A DNA stretch of 64,000 nucleotides, taken from Chryseobacterium bernardetii (GTDB lineage Bacteria; Bacteroidota; Bacteroidia; Flavobacteriales; Weeksellaceae). A program made the position numbers and the translations under genes. Below are positions 26,855-37,123 of the stretch, one piece after another (the first letter of the stretch is position 1; the number at the start of each line of letters is the position of its first letter). The notes beneath the pieces are model-generated. The model was not told where the DNA came from. It did not search any database and saw nothing but the letters and a program-made list of their open reading frames with translations. The stretch spans positions 3,205,501-3,269,500 of the forward strand of contig NZ_CP033932.1 of the NCBI RefSeq assembly GCF_003815975.1. The letters are read 5' to 3'.

Positions 26855-26873
26855 ATGCTCAAAAATTAAGATT

Positions 26874-27764
26874 ATGTTTACGATTACAGAACTAAGTACC
26901 GAGAAAATCAACAGTATAGTGACAGAAGCATTAGCTTTCAGAAATGGGAAAACTGCTAAAATTGAAGGCGAAGTTTTTTGCTCCAATCTTTTCTTTGAAG
27001 ACAGCACAAGAACAAAGACAAGCTTTGATATTGCAGAAAGAAAATTAGGATTGCAGGTTGTTCCCTTTGATGCCTCGCACAGTTCTGTAAATAAAGGAGA
27101 AAGTCTTTATGATACTGTTAAGACCATTGAAAGCCTTGGGGTAAACCTTGTAGTGATCAGAGATAAGAAGGACAGGTATTTTGAGGAGCTGAAAAATATT
27201 AAAATTCCTGTAATCAATGGCGGAGACGGAACAGGAAACCACCCTTCACAATGTATGCTGGATCTGATGACGATCTATCAGGAATTCGGAAAGTTTGAAG
27301 GACTGAAAGTAGGAATTGTAGGAGATGTAAAACACAGCCGTGTGGCCAACTCCAATGCTGAAGCTTTAAGAAGATTAGGGGCTAAAGTATATTTCTCAGG
27401 ACCTGAACAATGGTTTGATGAAGGGGCATTAATTAACGGAACTTACCTTTCAGTAGATGAACTGATCGCTGAAGTAGATGTTCTGATGCTATTGAGAATA
27501 CAACATGAAAGACACGATGCCGCCATGAGCTTTACAGCATCTGACTATCATAAAAAATATGGACTGACTAAAGAAAGAGAACATGCCATGAAAAAAGAAG
27601 CAATCATCATGCACCCCGCACCTATCAACAGAGGAGTGGAAATAGACTCAGACCTGGTAGAATGCGAACGCTCAAGAGTCTTCAGGCAAATGGAAAACGG
27701 TGTTTTCGCCAGAATGGCCATCTTAAAAGATGCATTGGAAGAAAAAGGGTTTACTTTTAAATAA
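26874..27764 (+). CDS. pyrB: Aspartate carbamoyltransferase catalytic subunit
   Basis: A 296-residue ATCase that joins carbamoyl phosphate and aspartate. The carbamoyl phosphate loop is [21 protein letters not shown] and [12 protein letters not shown] are the other conserved sites. I chose MFTITELS at 26874 because the ATG at 26835 lies in the attenuator loop. No pyrI regulatory subunit follows and no pyrR precedes it here. Length is normal for the Bacillus-type enzyme. Confidence 0.95.
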   Translation: MFTITELSTEKINSIVTEALAFRNGKTAKIEGEVFCSNLFFEDSTRTKTSFDIAERKLGLQVVPFDASHSSVNKGESLYDTVKTIESLGVNLVVIRDKKDRYFEELKNIKIPVINGGDGTGNHPSQCMLDLMTIYQEFGKFEGLKVGIVGDVKHSRVANSNAEALRRLGAKVYFSGPEQWFDEGALINGTYLSVDELIAEVDVLMLLRIQHERHDAAMSFTASDYHKKYGLTKEREHAMKKEAIIMHPAPINRGVEIDSDLVECERSRVFRQMENGVFARMAILKDALEEKGFTFK

Positions 27765-27793
27765 AGTGCCAGAGTAAGCGTAAAGGATGATGA

Positions 27794-27875
27794 GCTCCGT
27801 AGGAGCGGCCTGCTTATAGCCACGGGTAAAACCATGGAAGATAAAGAAGACAACAATTGTGACCCCTGTAAGGGT
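27794..27875. repeat. REP-like elements between pyrB and carA
   Basis: GCTCC-GTA-GGAGC (27794-27806) is followed by an ACGGGTAAAACC segment and then ACCC-CTGTAA-GGGT (27862-27875). These are of the same small-hairpin type as the elements before argC and argB. Confidence 0.55.
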
Positions 27876-27910
27876 GACCTGTTAATAAAAAAGAAATCTA
27901 AATAAAAAAA

Positions 27911-28993
27911 ATGAAGAAAAAATTAATACTGGAGTCCGGTGAAGTGTTTCATGGAGAAGGTTTCGGAGCAGAATTGGAAACTGCAGGGGAAGTAGTTTTC
28001 AATACCGGAATGACAGGGTATCAGGAATTGATCTCTGACCCATCGTATTGCGGTCAGATAGTTTGTATGACCTATCCGCTTATCGGGAATTATGGTATTA
28101 ACCGTGATGATTATGAAAGTATTGAGCCGGCTATTAAAGGGCTTATCGTAAAAGAACTTTGCGACTTGCCTTCTAACTTCCGTACTCAGATTACTTTAGA
28201 TGAATTATTTAAGAAGAAAAAACTTTCAGGAATTTCAGGAATTGATACAAGAAGACTAACAAGAATTCTTCGTAACTCCGGAGTTGTGAAAGGAAAAATT
28301 GTGAATGCCGATGCGGATGAAGCCGCTACAGCCGCAGAGCTAAAAACAACCACTTTCCCGATCAATCAGGTGGAAGAGGTTTCTACTAAAACACCTTATG
28401 CAAATCCTAACAGAGGTTTCAAAGTAGTATTGGTAGATTTTGGTGCCAAATTAGGAATCATCAGAGAATTATCTCAAAGAAACTGTGATATCATTGTGGT
28501 TTCTCAGGATACAACAGCAGAAGAAATCCTATTGATGGATCCAGACGGCATCATGCTTTCAAACGGTCCCGGTGACCCGGAAGATGTACCTCATGCATTA
28601 GATATGATCCGTGGATTATTAGGAAAAGTTCCAATCTTCGGTATCTGTTTAGGGCACCAGCTAATTGGTCTTGCCTGTGGAGCAAAAACCTTTAAATTAA
28701 AATTCGGACACAGAGGAGGAAACCACCCTGTATTGGATTTAGAGAAAAACAAAGTGGCCATCACTTCTCAAAACCACGGGTACGCAGTAGATCAGGAAAG
28801 TTTAAAAGGAACAGACCTTATAGAAACACATATCGCTCTAAACGACAGAACGAACGAAGGTTTGAGACACAAAATCCACCCTTGCTTCTCTGTTCAGTAT
28901 CACCCTGAAGCAAGCCCGGGTCCTGAAGATGCAAACTACCTGTTTGATGAGTTCATTGATTTAATGTACCAATTTAAAAATGTACCAGTTTAA
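27911..28993 (+). CDS. carA: Carbamoyl-phosphate synthase small subunit
   Basis: A 360-residue glutamine amidotransferase subunit. The N-terminal CPSase_sm_chain domain (about 1-135) carries GEVVFNTGMTGYQE. The class I GATase domain has its nucleophile Cys in FGICLGHQL, and a His/Glu pair in QYHPEASPGP. It feeds ammonia to CarB for both pyrimidine and arginine synthesis. Confidence 0.96.
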   Translation: MKKKLILESGEVFHGEGFGAELETAGEVVFNTGMTGYQELISDPSYCGQIVCMTYPLIGNYGINRDDYESIEPAIKGLIVKELCDLPSNFRTQITLDELFKKKKLSGISGIDTRRLTRILRNSGVVKGKIVNADADEAATAAELKTTTFPINQVEEVSTKTPYANPNRGFKVVLVDFGAKLGIIRELSQRNCDIIVVSQDTTAEEILLMDPDGIMLSNGPGDPEDVPHALDMIRGLLGKVPIFGICLGHQLIGLACGAKTFKLKFGHRGGNHPVLDLEKNKVAITSQNHGYAVDQESLKGTDLIETHIALNDRTNEGLRHKIHPCFSVQYHPEASPGPEDANYLFDEFIDLMYQFKNVPV

Positions 28994-29004
28994 CAATAAT
29001 TAAA

Positions 29005-29364
29005 ATGATCAATTTCGAAAACAATCCTTTAATTGAAAAAAACGTTAAATTCTCATTAGACATTATAGAATTCTGCGAATTATTGGAAAGTAAGAAGAAA
29101 TTTATTATTGCTAAACAGTTATTACGTTCGGAAACGAGTATTGGCGCAAATTCTTTTGAAGCACAAAATCCATACAGTAAAAAAGATTTTGTGAATAAAA
29201 TTAAAATTGCTGCTAAAGAGCTTGAAGAAACAAAATATTGGTTATATCTGTGTAAACATTCTCAAAGTTATCCATTTGATGAAAAATTGGAAACACAGAT
29301 TATAGAAATTGGAAAGATTATTTATAAAATTTTAAGCACGAGTTTATCAAATGAAAACGGATAG
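29005..29364 (+). CDS. Four-helix-bundle protein (S23/IVS type) inside the car operon
   Basis: A 119-residue protein of the four-helix-bundle family first known from intervening sequences of 23S rRNA genes. Family features are KSLDIIEFCELL-like helix 1, AKQLLRSETSIGANSFEAQ, DFVNKIKIAAKELEETKYWL. It starts 11 bp after carA and is followed by a repeat and carB. It is more AT-rich than its neighbours. Function of the family is not settled; the gene seems to have been inserted between carA and carB while leaving the operon direction intact. Confidence 0.85.
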   Translation: MINFENNPLIEKNVKFSLDIIEFCELLESKKKFIIAKQLLRSETSIGANSFEAQNPYSKKDFVNKIKIAAKELEETKYWLYLCKHSQSYPFDEKLETQIIEIGKIIYKILSTSLSNENG

Positions 29365-29406
29365 TAACATTGTTACACTGTTAGATTGATAAATTGTTAC
29401 ATTTTA
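29364..29406. repeat. TGTTAC-type repeat between the helix-bundle gene and carB
   Basis: GTAACA-T-TGTTAC (29364-29376) followed by CTGTTAGATTGATAAATTGTTACATTT. A related block lies at 46502-46535, so this appears to be a dispersed repeat family that may have come with the helix-bundle gene. Confidence 0.5.
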
Positions 29407-29413
29407 AACCCCT

Positions 29414-32400
29414 ATGAAAAGAAACGATATAAAAACAATTTTAGTAATCGGTTCAGGACCTATCATCATCGGTCAGGCAGCTGAATTTGATTACGCAGGA
29501 ACGCAGGCTTGTCTGTCTTTAAAAGAAGAAGGCTACAAAGTAATTCTGATCAATTCAAACCCTGCAACGATCATGACGGATGTGGAAATCGCTGATAAAG
29601 TATATATTGAGCCGATTTCATTACAGTTTGTAAGCCACATCATCAGAAAAGAGCGTCCAGATGCATTATTACCAACACTGGGAGGACAAACTGGTCTTAA
29701 CATGGCGGTAGAACTTGAAAAATCAGGAATTCTTGAAGAATGCAAAGTGGAAGTATTGGGAACTAAGCTTTCTGCCATCAACAGAGCAGAAGACAGAGAC
29801 CTTTTCCGTGAACTGATGAGAGAACTGAATGAGCCGGTTCCTGAATCTGACATCGTAAACACAGTAGAAGGAGCATTATCATTCGCTGATGAGATCGGAT
29901 ATCCTGTAATTGTTCGTCCTGCCTTTACAATGGGAGGAACAGGTGGAGGTATTGCTTCCAATGAAGCAGAATTAAAAGAAATTGCTGAATTGGGCCTAAA
30001 ACACAGCCCGGTTACGCAGTGTCTTATCGAGAAATCAATTGCAGGTTTCAAAGAAATAGAGTACGAAGTAATGCGTGATGCAAACGACAACGCCATTGTG
30101 GTTTGTAACATGGAAAATATTGACCCGGTAGGAGTTCACACAGGAGATTCTATCGTAGTGGCACCTTCTCAGACCCTTTCAGACAGAGAGTATCAGTTAC
30201 TGAGAAACGCTTCTTTAAAAATCATCAGAGCATTAGGAATTGAAGGAGGTTGTAACGTACAGTTAGCATTAGACCCGCATTCATTCAACTACTATATCAT
30301 CGAGGTAAACCCTAGAGTATCCCGTTCATCAGCTTTAGCAAGTAAAGCAACAGGATACCCGATTGCGAAGATTGCAGCAAAAATTGCTGTAGGATTAACG
30401 CTGGATGAGATTATGAACCCGGTAACAGGCAAAACATACGCATGTTTTGAGCCGGCTCTGGACTATGTGGTTACTAAATTCCCAAGATTCCCATTCGATA
30501 AATTCGAAACGGCAGACAGAAGACTTTCCACTCAGATGAAAGCAACCGGGGAAGTAATGGCGATCGGAAGAAACCTTGAAGAATCTTTACAGAAAGCAAT
30601 CCGTTCACTAGAAACAGGAATCAAACATTTAGGATTAAAAACTAAGCAGGCTCAGGCACTTACAGCAGAGGAAATCGAAAGACGAATCAGAGTATGTGAT
30701 GATGAGAGATTATTTATCATTGGAGATGCTTTAAGAAGAGGATACGACTGGGAACAAATCGTAGAATGGAGTAAAATTGATAAATTCTTCATTTGGAAAC
30801 TGAAAAAACTGGTTGATTTCGAAAAAGTAATCGCTGCCAATAAGTTTGATAAAGAAACTCTAATTGAAGCGAAAAGATTAGGTTTTGCAGATATCAATAT
30901 TGCAGTTCTTTGGGATGTAAAAGAACGTGAGGTATTCAACTTCAGAAAAGAAAATGGAGTAATGCCGGTGTACAAAATGGTAGACACCTGCGCTGCAGAG
31001 TTTGAAAGTGAAACGCCTTACTTCTACGGAACTTACGAAGAAGAAAATGAAAGCGTAGTTTCAGACAAGGAGAAGATCATCGTTCTGGGTTCAGGACCTA
31101 TCAGAATCGGGCAGGGAGTTGAGTTTGACTACGCAACTGTTCACTCAGTATGGGCAATCAAAGAAATGGGTTACGAAGCGATCATCATCAACAATAACCC
31201 TGAAACTGTTTCTACAGACTTCTCTATCTCAGATAAATTATACTTCGAGCCACTTACGGAAGAAGATGTAATGAACATCATCGAACTTGAAAAACCAAAA
31301 GGAGTAGTAGTACAGTTTGGTGGCCAAACTGCCATCAACCTTGCAGATAAATTAGCTTCTCACGGAGTACAGATTTTAGGAACTTCATTAGAAGACCTTG
31401 ACAGAGCTGAAAACAGAGATAAATTCGAAAAAGCACTTCAGGAATTGGGAATTCCTCAGCCCAAAGGAAGAACTTCCACTTCAAAAGAAGAAGCCATTAA
31501 GATTGCAAATGAAATTGGTTACCCGGTATTGGTACGTCCAAGCTACGTTTTGGGAGGTAGAGCAATGGAAATTGTATACGCAGAGTCAGAATTGGCTCAC
31601 TATATGGAACATGCGGTAGATGCAAGCCCTGAACATCCGGTTTTGGTTGACAAGTACATGGTAGGGAAGGAAATTGAAGTAGATGCCATCTGTGACGGTG
31701 AAACAGTAGTGATTCCAGGAATTATGGAGCACATCGAAAGAGCAGGAGTTCACTCCGGAGACTCTATTGCAGTATACCCGCCACAGAATATTTCTCAGAG
31801 TGAAATTGATACCTTGGTAGATTATACCCAGAGATTGGCAAAAGGATTAAACGTAATCGGGTTAATGAATATCCAGTACGTTCTTTTCGAAGGAAATGTA
31901 TATGTGATTGAAGTAAACCCACGTTCTTCAAGAACAGTTCCGTTCCTATCCAAAATCACAGACGTTCCGATGGCTAACCTTGCAACGAAAGCGATCTTAG
32001 GACAGAAATTAGCAGATCTTGGTTATAAAAACGGATTGGTACCCAATAAAGAAGGTGTTTTTGTAAAAGTTCCGGTATTCTCTTTCTCAAAACTGACAAA
32101 AGTTGATATCTCTTTAGGCCCTGAAATGAAATCGACAGGAGAGGTTATGGGGAAAGATACTACTTTGGAAAAAGCCCTTTACAAAGGATTGGTAGCTGCT
32201 GGCAGAAAAGTTCCGATGCACGGTTCTATTCTGTTCACAGTAGCAGATAAGCATAAAGAAGAAGCGGCTGATCTGGCAGCAAGGTTCCATGAAGTTGGTT
32301 TCGGGATCTGGGCTACAGAAGGAACAGCAAAATTCTTCGAAGAAAAAGGTATCCCTTGCAAAATAGGATACAAGATAGGAGAAGAAGACGTAAACCTTAT

Positions 32401-32593
32401 AGATCTGATCCAGAAAGGAAAAGTGCAGTATGTGGTAAACACCACTACAAAAGGTAAACAGGCAGAAAGAGACGGATTCCAGATCAGAAGAATGAGTGTG
32501 GAAAACGGAGTTCCTTGTTTAACTTCAATGGATACGGTGGAAGCCATTCTAAAAGTAATCGAAAGCATGAGCTTCAAAATGGAGACCATGTAA
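29414..32593 (+). CDS. carB: Carbamoyl-phosphate synthase large subunit
   Basis: A 1059-residue CarB with two homologous ATP-grasp halves. The first begins [20 protein letters not shown] and the second, near residue 555, [39 protein letters not shown] and [17 protein letters not shown] are the metal-binding loops of each half. The C-terminal MGS-like domain (about 930-1059) with [13 protein letters not shown] is the usual allosteric region. Complete and of normal length. Confidence 0.97.
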   Translation: MKRNDIKTILVIGSGPIIIGQAAEFDYAGTQACLSLKEEGYKVILINSNPATIMTDVEIADKVYIEPISLQFVSHIIRKERPDALLPTLGGQTGLNMAVELEKSGILEECKVEVLGTKLSAINRAEDRDLFRELMRELNEPVPESDIVNTVEGALSFADEIGYPVIVRPAFTMGGTGGGIASNEAELKEIAELGLKHSPVTQCLIEKSIAGFKEIEYEVMRDANDNAIVVCNMENIDPVGVHTGDSIVVAPSQTLSDREYQLLRNASLKIIRALGIEGGCNVQLALDPHSFNYYIIEVNPRVSRSSALASKATGYPIAKIAAKIAVGLTLDEIMNPVTGKTYACFEPALDYVVTKFPRFPFDKFETADRRLSTQMKATGEVMAIGRNLEESLQKAIRSLETGIKHLGLKTKQAQALTAEEIERRIRVCDDERLFIIGDALRRGYDWEQIVEWSKIDKFFIWKLKKLVDFEKVIAANKFDKETLIEAKRLGFADINIAVLWDVKEREVFNFRKENGVMPVYKMVDTCAAEFESETPYFYGTYEEENESVVSDKEKIIVLGSGPIRIGQGVEFDYATVHSVWAIKEMGYEAIIINNNPETVSTDFSISDKLYFEPLTEEDVMNIIELEKPKGVVVQFGGQTAINLADKLASHGVQILGTSLEDLDRAENRDKFEKALQELGIPQPKGRTSTSKEEAIKIANEIGYPVLVRPSYVLGGRAMEIVYAESELAHYMEHAVDASPEHPVLVDKYMVGKEIEVDAICDGETVVIPGIMEHIERAGVHSGDSIAVYPPQNISQSEIDTLVDYTQRLAKGLNVIGLMNIQYVLFEGNVYVIEVNPRSSRTVPFLSKITDVPMANLATKAILGQKLADLGYKNGLVPNKEGVFVKVPVFSFSKLTKVDISLGPEMKSTGEVMGKDTTLEKALYKGLVAAGRKVPMHGSILFTVADKHKEEAADLAARFHEVGFGIWATEGTAKFFEEKGIPCKIGYKIGEEDVNLIDLIQKGKVQYVVNTTTKGKQAERDGFQIRRMSVENGVPCLTSMDTVEAILKVIESMSFKMETM

Positions 32594-32612
32594 TTTCGAA
32601 AAGCAATATTCA

Positions 32613-32644
32613 AAATCCCGTAAGTTTTCTTGCGGGATTTTTTT
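32613..32644 (+). terminator. Terminator of the pyrB-carB operon
   Basis: Twelve-bp stem (32613-32624 with 32629-32640, one G-T pair), TTTT loop, T-run to 32644. Confidence 0.85.
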
Positions 32645-33040
32645 ATGGAAGCAACTTATAAATCAAGGTATTCTATTATTTTTACAAAAGCCATCTAAGC
32701 TAAAATATAATGAGTCATCACAAGATTCTTAGATCTTGTTTTCTTCCGGATATTGAAATATACTTTCTTATTAATGTTCAAAAATAAACCTAACAGGTTT
32801 CAAAAACCTGTTAGATTGTATCTGAAGCCAAAATAACCTTTCAGATTTCTTTAATTCTTATTTTATTGTCTCCTGAGTAGTAAAAGATACTACTGGAATT
32901 GAATCTGTTCAAAAGAATATTGGACATTATGATTGAAAACATTGAATTGTTAGGTTGGGTTGTTATGATAATCATCGGCATAAAATAATTTTATAAGACT
33001 AATCTAAACCGTATCTTCGTATATAGATATCTACAGCACC
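32645..33040. other. Intergenic region with a CTAACAGGTT palindrome
   Basis: About 400 bp without a credible gene. CTAACAGGTT (32790-32799) and AACCTGTTAG (32805-32814) form a perfect 10-bp hairpin of the kind often repeated in flavobacterial intergenic DNA. A -7-like TATCTTCG at 33012-33019 may serve the next gene. Confidence 0.55.
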
Positions 33041-33823
33041 ATGAAATACAAATATTTACTTTACGTTTCGTTATTGACAATTATTTCTTGTAATCAACCT
33101 GACCAAAGAAATTCTGTAACTCCAAAAAGATCAGTTACTTTAGCATCCGTAAACAATCAAGTTGGGAAAGAAATATCCTGGAAAGGATTCCTGAATGGGA
33201 AAACTCCTGTATTTATTCACTACCAGCTGGATGGTAATATAATTGTTGGCGAAATTACCTACCTGAATACTAAAAATAAATTGCCAATAACGCTTTTAGG
33301 AACCATTGACAGTGATAATAACTACAGGATTTTAGAATTTGAGAAATCCGGAAATATAACGGGTGTCATTACCGGAAAACCAGCAGAAGACGTTTTTAAA
33401 GGAAGCTGGTTTTCACCAAAAACCAGAAAGGAGCTTGCACTCAATCTTGTAAAGAAGGATACTGCTCTTGTTTCAAAGAAAATAGAAACAAAATTAGAGG
33501 ATTTGTATGGGCATTATCATTACCAGTACAGTGAAGAAGGATATCAGGGAGATTTGGTAATTAGAAAATTCCCGGATTCAAAAGCTGTTTTTGGAATAAC
33601 ATCAGTTACAGGAGCGCCGGGAAGAAATCTTGCGCAAATAGATGATGACACAATCAGCCTTAAAACAACCGGTTTTACTTATAAATTGCCTGATACAGAT
33701 GATTGCGAATTTAATGTGAAATTCTACAAAGGATTTGCTGTTGTTCAGTATACACAGGGAGTATGCAGCGGACAATTCGGAATGAATGCCACAGTTGAAG
33801 GGATATATCTCAAGACAAAATGA
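33041..33823 (+). CDS. Lipoprotein of unknown function
   Basis: A 260-residue protein with a lipoprotein signal peptide; the lipobox is LTIISC with Cys17. After a polar linker it has two similar beta-rich parts: one around GKTPVFIHYQLDGNIIVGEITY and one around YGHYHYQYSEEGYQGDL. Both look like short repeats that describe a barrel or sandwich. No family recognised. A -7-like box precedes it. Confidence 0.65.
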   Translation: MKYKYLLYVSLLTIISCNQPDQRNSVTPKRSVTLASVNNQVGKEISWKGFLNGKTPVFIHYQLDGNIIVGEITYLNTKNKLPITLLGTIDSDNNYRILEFEKSGNITGVITGKPAEDVFKGSWFSPKTRKELALNLVKKDTALVSKKIETKLEDLYGHYHYQYSEEGYQGDLVIRKFPDSKAVFGITSVTGAPGRNLAQIDDDTISLKTTGFTYKLPDTDDCEFNVKFYKGFAVVQYTQGVCSGQFGMNATVEGIYLKTK

Positions 33824-33948
33824 TCATAAAGTAAACTATTTAATTTTTTTTGCTGATTTATGCAAGAGGTTGTAAATTAGAGGATCATAAATAAATTATT
33901 TCAGAATTATAATTACCTGATCTGATTTTATTAAACTATACAACAACC

Positions 33949-34446
33949 ATGGCAGAATATTACGCAAAATCCAATGATTCTTTATCCTTTGAACTCAATA
34001 AGGACGATCAGTTAATAGGAAAGCTTATTTATAAAAACTGGTTCAGGTTTAATGCTGAAATAGAAACTTCAAATCATTTTTATCTTATAGAACCAAAAGG
34101 TTTTTGGGGAACTACCATTGAACTGAAAGATCAGGATAAAGTTCTTTTAAAATTCAGGATGAATTGGAATGGTGAAATAGTGATACAAACTTACTTTGAT
34201 GGCGTAAAAGACAGTTTTGCTTTTAAGCACAGAGGAATATTCAAAGAAGCATTCGTACTCACAGATCAGGAGGGCATTGAACTTTTTGTAATAAAGCCCC
34301 ATCTTAAATGGAGTTCCATGAACTATGAATACCATATTGCAACCTCCGACAGTTTTGAAGGATTTTCAAATAAAGACCTGTTGTTATTTACTTCATTACA
34401 CTGTGCCAATTATTATATGTCTATGATGGTGGCTGCTATTGTATAA
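33949..34446 (+). CDS. Hypothetical protein, possibly tubby/LURP-one-like
   Basis: A 165-residue protein without a signal peptide, made mostly of short beta strands with a hydrophobic C-terminal segment (FTSLHCANYYMSMMVAAIV). The strand pattern and this helix at the end recall LURP-one or tubby-like folds, but the resemblance is structural guesswork. A hairpin terminator follows about 65 bp later. Confidence 0.55.
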   Translation: MAEYYAKSNDSLSFELNKDDQLIGKLIYKNWFRFNAEIETSNHFYLIEPKGFWGTTIELKDQDKVLLKFRMNWNGEIVIQTYFDGVKDSFAFKHRGIFKEAFVLTDQEGIELFVIKPHLKWSSMNYEYHIATSDSFEGFSNKDLLLFTSLHCANYYMSMMVAAIV

Positions 34447-34512
34447 CAACTTAAAACAATACAGAACATACTTTTCTATCAGAATATAGGATGAACATTT
34501 CATCTGTGAATG

Positions 34513-34550
34513 AAATAAAGGGTTTTCGGGTTTCCGGGAACCCTTTATTT
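34513..34550 (+). terminator. Terminator-like hairpin after the hypothetical gene
   Basis: AAATAAAGGGTT (34513-34524) pairs with AACCCTTTATTT (34539-34550), a perfect 12-bp stem. The T-run is displaced to 34557. Confidence 0.6.
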
Positions 34551-34594
34551 ATAGGCTTTTTTGCCAAATGAGATTTATGATTTCCATCATGTTT

Positions 34595-34627
34595 TTATTT
34601 AGAATTAATAAAAATAAAGTACATTTG
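34595..34627 (+). promoter_or_regulatory. Fur-like palindrome and -7 box before the siderophore receptor
   Basis: TTATTT (34595-34600) and AAATAA (34612-34617) bracket AGAATTAATAA, an AT-rich imperfect palindrome like Fur sites of Bacteroidota. It abuts TACATTTG (34620-34627), a match to TAnnTTTG 22 nt before the start. Iron repression is inferred. Confidence 0.45.
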
Positions 34628-34649
34628 CGGCACTAAGCTTAATTATAAA

Positions 34650-36821
34650 ATGAAAAAAACTATTATTTCTGCATCATTACTGGCAGTCACCATGTTAAGA
34701 GCACAGGAAAGCGACACCTTAAAAGTAGCCGAGATCCAGTCAGTGTCTTTAAAAGGAACCCATAATTACAGAACCAGAAAGTCAGAATCAGTGGCAAGAC
34801 TTCCATTAGAAAACCTTGAAAACCCAACGGTTTATAACCTTGTTCCTAAAGAAATTATCAGTGAAATGAATGCCACTGATTTCAATACGGCAATGGCATC
34901 AGCACCAGGGGTAGTGGTAAGCAATAGTGTGAACGACAGTGGTAATGATATTTTCCTGCGAGGCTTCAGTTCCAATGCCAGTTTTAGAAACGGATTGATA
35001 CAGAACCCAAGAGTACAGTCGGAAATTGCCAATATTGAAAGAGTAGAAGTCATCAAAGGACCATCAGGAACATTATTTGGGGGAACTTTGGCCAATTATG
35101 GAGGAGTTGTAAATATTGTAACCAAAAAACCACAGGAAAACTTCGGTGGAATCATCAGTTACACTACAGGAAGCTGGGGAATGAACAGGATTACTGCAGA
35201 TGTGAATACCCCTTTAAACAAAGAAAAAACAGCATTGGCAAGATTCAATGTTGCAGCTTATTCTCAGGATTCTTTCCAGGATGCAGGATACAACAAAGGA
35301 GTTTTCTTTTCAGGAAGTATTTTATATAAAGTAAGTGAAAAAACTATGGTAACTTTAGACACAGAGTTCCACGCACCGGAAAAAACATTGAATGCCTATG
35401 TAAGACAGTCGGAAAAATTGACTTATCATTCTATGAAAGATCTTGAAGCCATTCATGGAAGGTCATTTACCAGTAATGATGTCGGATCAAAGAGAACCCA
35501 TTTTGTAACCATGGCTGAAGTTACCCATAAATTCAATGACCAATGGATTTCCAGAACTTCCTATCAAAGAGGAGAAGCCAATGAAAAAGAATCTATCTTT
35601 TTGGTTTTAAATTATTTGGATAATAACAGGGTAAGCCGAAGTATCCGCCCTTTTGATAACTATAAAATTACAACAGACAATATTCAGCAGAATTTTATTG
35701 GTGACTTTAAGATAGGTAATCATAGAAACAGATTGGTTGTAGGATTGGATTATTTCCACCAAACCGGTAAAAACCAATATCCCGTATTTACAGTAGGTAA
35801 AAATACCAACTCAGCCTTTGCTCCTTATCCTTTAAATGGGGTAATTGGAGATTCTTACGGTACAGAGAAAGGAAATGACATTGTTCAATTAAACGCTACT
35901 TCTGATTGGACTCCTATTTCCCGCGATGTAGTAAAAAAACTTCCAAGAACGGCCACAAAATATGAAATTGCCCAATACAGTACATACAGCGCCTATATTT
36001 CCAATGTATTGAATGTTACAGATAATTTGCTTGTAATGGCGAGCTTAAGAATGGATCATTACAAAAATGATGATATTAAAAGAAATGGAGTAAACGGGAC
36101 CGAAGGCTACAGTCAAACTCAGTTTTCTCCAAAATTTGGTTTAGTATATGAAATTAAAAAAGATGAAATTTCATTCTTTGCTAATTATGTGAACGGATTT
36201 AAAAATATTGCTCCGGGGCCCAATCAGGATGGAATTCTTACTCAATGGGATCCTGAACAGGGAAACCAGTTTGAGGCCGGCTTTAAACTGGACCTGTTCG
36301 CTAAAAAGCTACTGTCAACGGTTTCGTATTACAATATGAGAATCAAAAACAGAGTAATTGCTGATCCGGGAGGATTGGGAAGCAGACAGGATGGCAATAT
36401 CAAAAATCAGGGATTTGAAATAGATCTTGTTATCAATCCGGTAAAAGGATGGAATATTGTAGGTGGCTATGGGTTCAATGACAACCGTTATGATGACAGA
36501 ACTAAAGATGCCGGAAAAAGAGTGGCCTGGGCACCTAAACACGTTGCTAATCTATGGACGAGTTATAAAATTATGGATGGAACCTATGAAGGGCTCGGCT
36601 TCGGTGCAGGATTTAATTTTGTAGATAAAACATATATTAATATCACAAACCATTTTCTGGCACCAGCCTATACAACAGTGGGTGCAACCATTTTCTATGA
36701 CAAGAAAAAATACAGAATTGGCCTGAAAATGAACAATGCATTAAATGAAACCTATTGGAACTTCTACGGGCAGCCACAAAAACCGAGAGAATTCTTAGCC
36801 AACTTCGCATTTAAATTCTAA
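34650..36821 (+). CDS. TonB-dependent siderophore receptor
   Basis: A 723-residue outer membrane receptor. It has a signal peptide (cleavage after about residue 18, MLRAQ), a plug domain at about 50-165 with DIFLRGFSSNASFRNGL and IERVEVIKGPSGTLFGG, and a 22-strand type barrel ending FLANFAFKF. The plug sequence is of the ferrichrome/pseudobactin receptor kind. It is followed by a PepSY membrane protein and an esterase, which completes a siderophore-use cassette. Confidence 0.9.
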   Translation: MKKTIISASLLAVTMLRAQESDTLKVAEIQSVSLKGTHNYRTRKSESVARLPLENLENPTVYNLVPKEIISEMNATDFNTAMASAPGVVVSNSVNDSGNDIFLRGFSSNASFRNGLIQNPRVQSEIANIERVEVIKGPSGTLFGGTLANYGGVVNIVTKKPQENFGGIISYTTGSWGMNRITADVNTPLNKEKTALARFNVAAYSQDSFQDAGYNKGVFFSGSILYKVSEKTMVTLDTEFHAPEKTLNAYVRQSEKLTYHSMKDLEAIHGRSFTSNDVGSKRTHFVTMAEVTHKFNDQWISRTSYQRGEANEKESIFLVLNYLDNNRVSRSIRPFDNYKITTDNIQQNFIGDFKIGNHRNRLVVGLDYFHQTGKNQYPVFTVGKNTNSAFAPYPLNGVIGDSYGTEKGNDIVQLNATSDWTPISRDVVKKLPRTATKYEIAQYSTYSAYISNVLNVTDNLLVMASLRMDHYKNDDIKRNGVNGTEGYSQTQFSPKFGLVYEIKKDEISFFANYVNGFKNIAPGPNQDGILTQWDPEQGNQFEAGFKLDLFAKKLLSTVSYYNMRIKNRVIADPGGLGSRQDGNIKNQGFEIDLVINPVKGWNIVGGYGFNDNRYDDRTKDAGKRVAWAPKHVANLWTSYKIMDGTYEGLGFGAGFNFVDKTYINITNHFLAPAYTTVGATIFYDKKKYRIGLKMNNALNETYWNFYGQPQKPREFLANFAFKF

Positions 36822-36865
36822 TACCTTTAAAAAACAAAAACATTGTCTCAACCTTAAAGTTGATT

Positions 36866-37090
36866 GGAAAAACGCAAAGGAGTAAAAAAATCAAGGTTTT
36901 CAACAGGAAATAGCTCATCCGTACATCGATTTTTACAGATTAAATAGATTATGTCATTTGTTTTGAAACATCTGCATAATCTGTATATTCTGCGAAAGAT
37001 AATAGTACAGCCTATAATTATATCGAAGATAAAATCTTTACACTCTTACAGCACAAACATGTTACAGGGCCTCGCTCCCTTGCGTCTTCC
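36866..37090. repeat. MITE-like element, copy A
   Basis: Ends are imperfect inverted arms: 36866-36882 (GGAAAAACGCAAAGGAG) and 37075-37090 (CTCCCTTGCGTCTTCC). The internal word TATCGAAGATAAAATC (37021-37036) recurs, with one change, inside the element at 50175-50322. It carries no frame and fills the 300-bp space before the PepSY gene. Confidence 0.55.
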
Positions 37091-37123
37091 AGCAGCAATC
37101 ACATAAAGGCAACACATTCAGAT

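Noticed and set aside
26835..26873. A 13-residue N-terminal extension of pyrB
   Set aside because: Its ATG would fall in the attenuator hairpin and T-run; the family starts at MFTITEL.
30652..30987. Antisense frame within carB
   Set aside because: A shadow of CarB codon usage; no promoter or ribosome site and no protein-like motifs.
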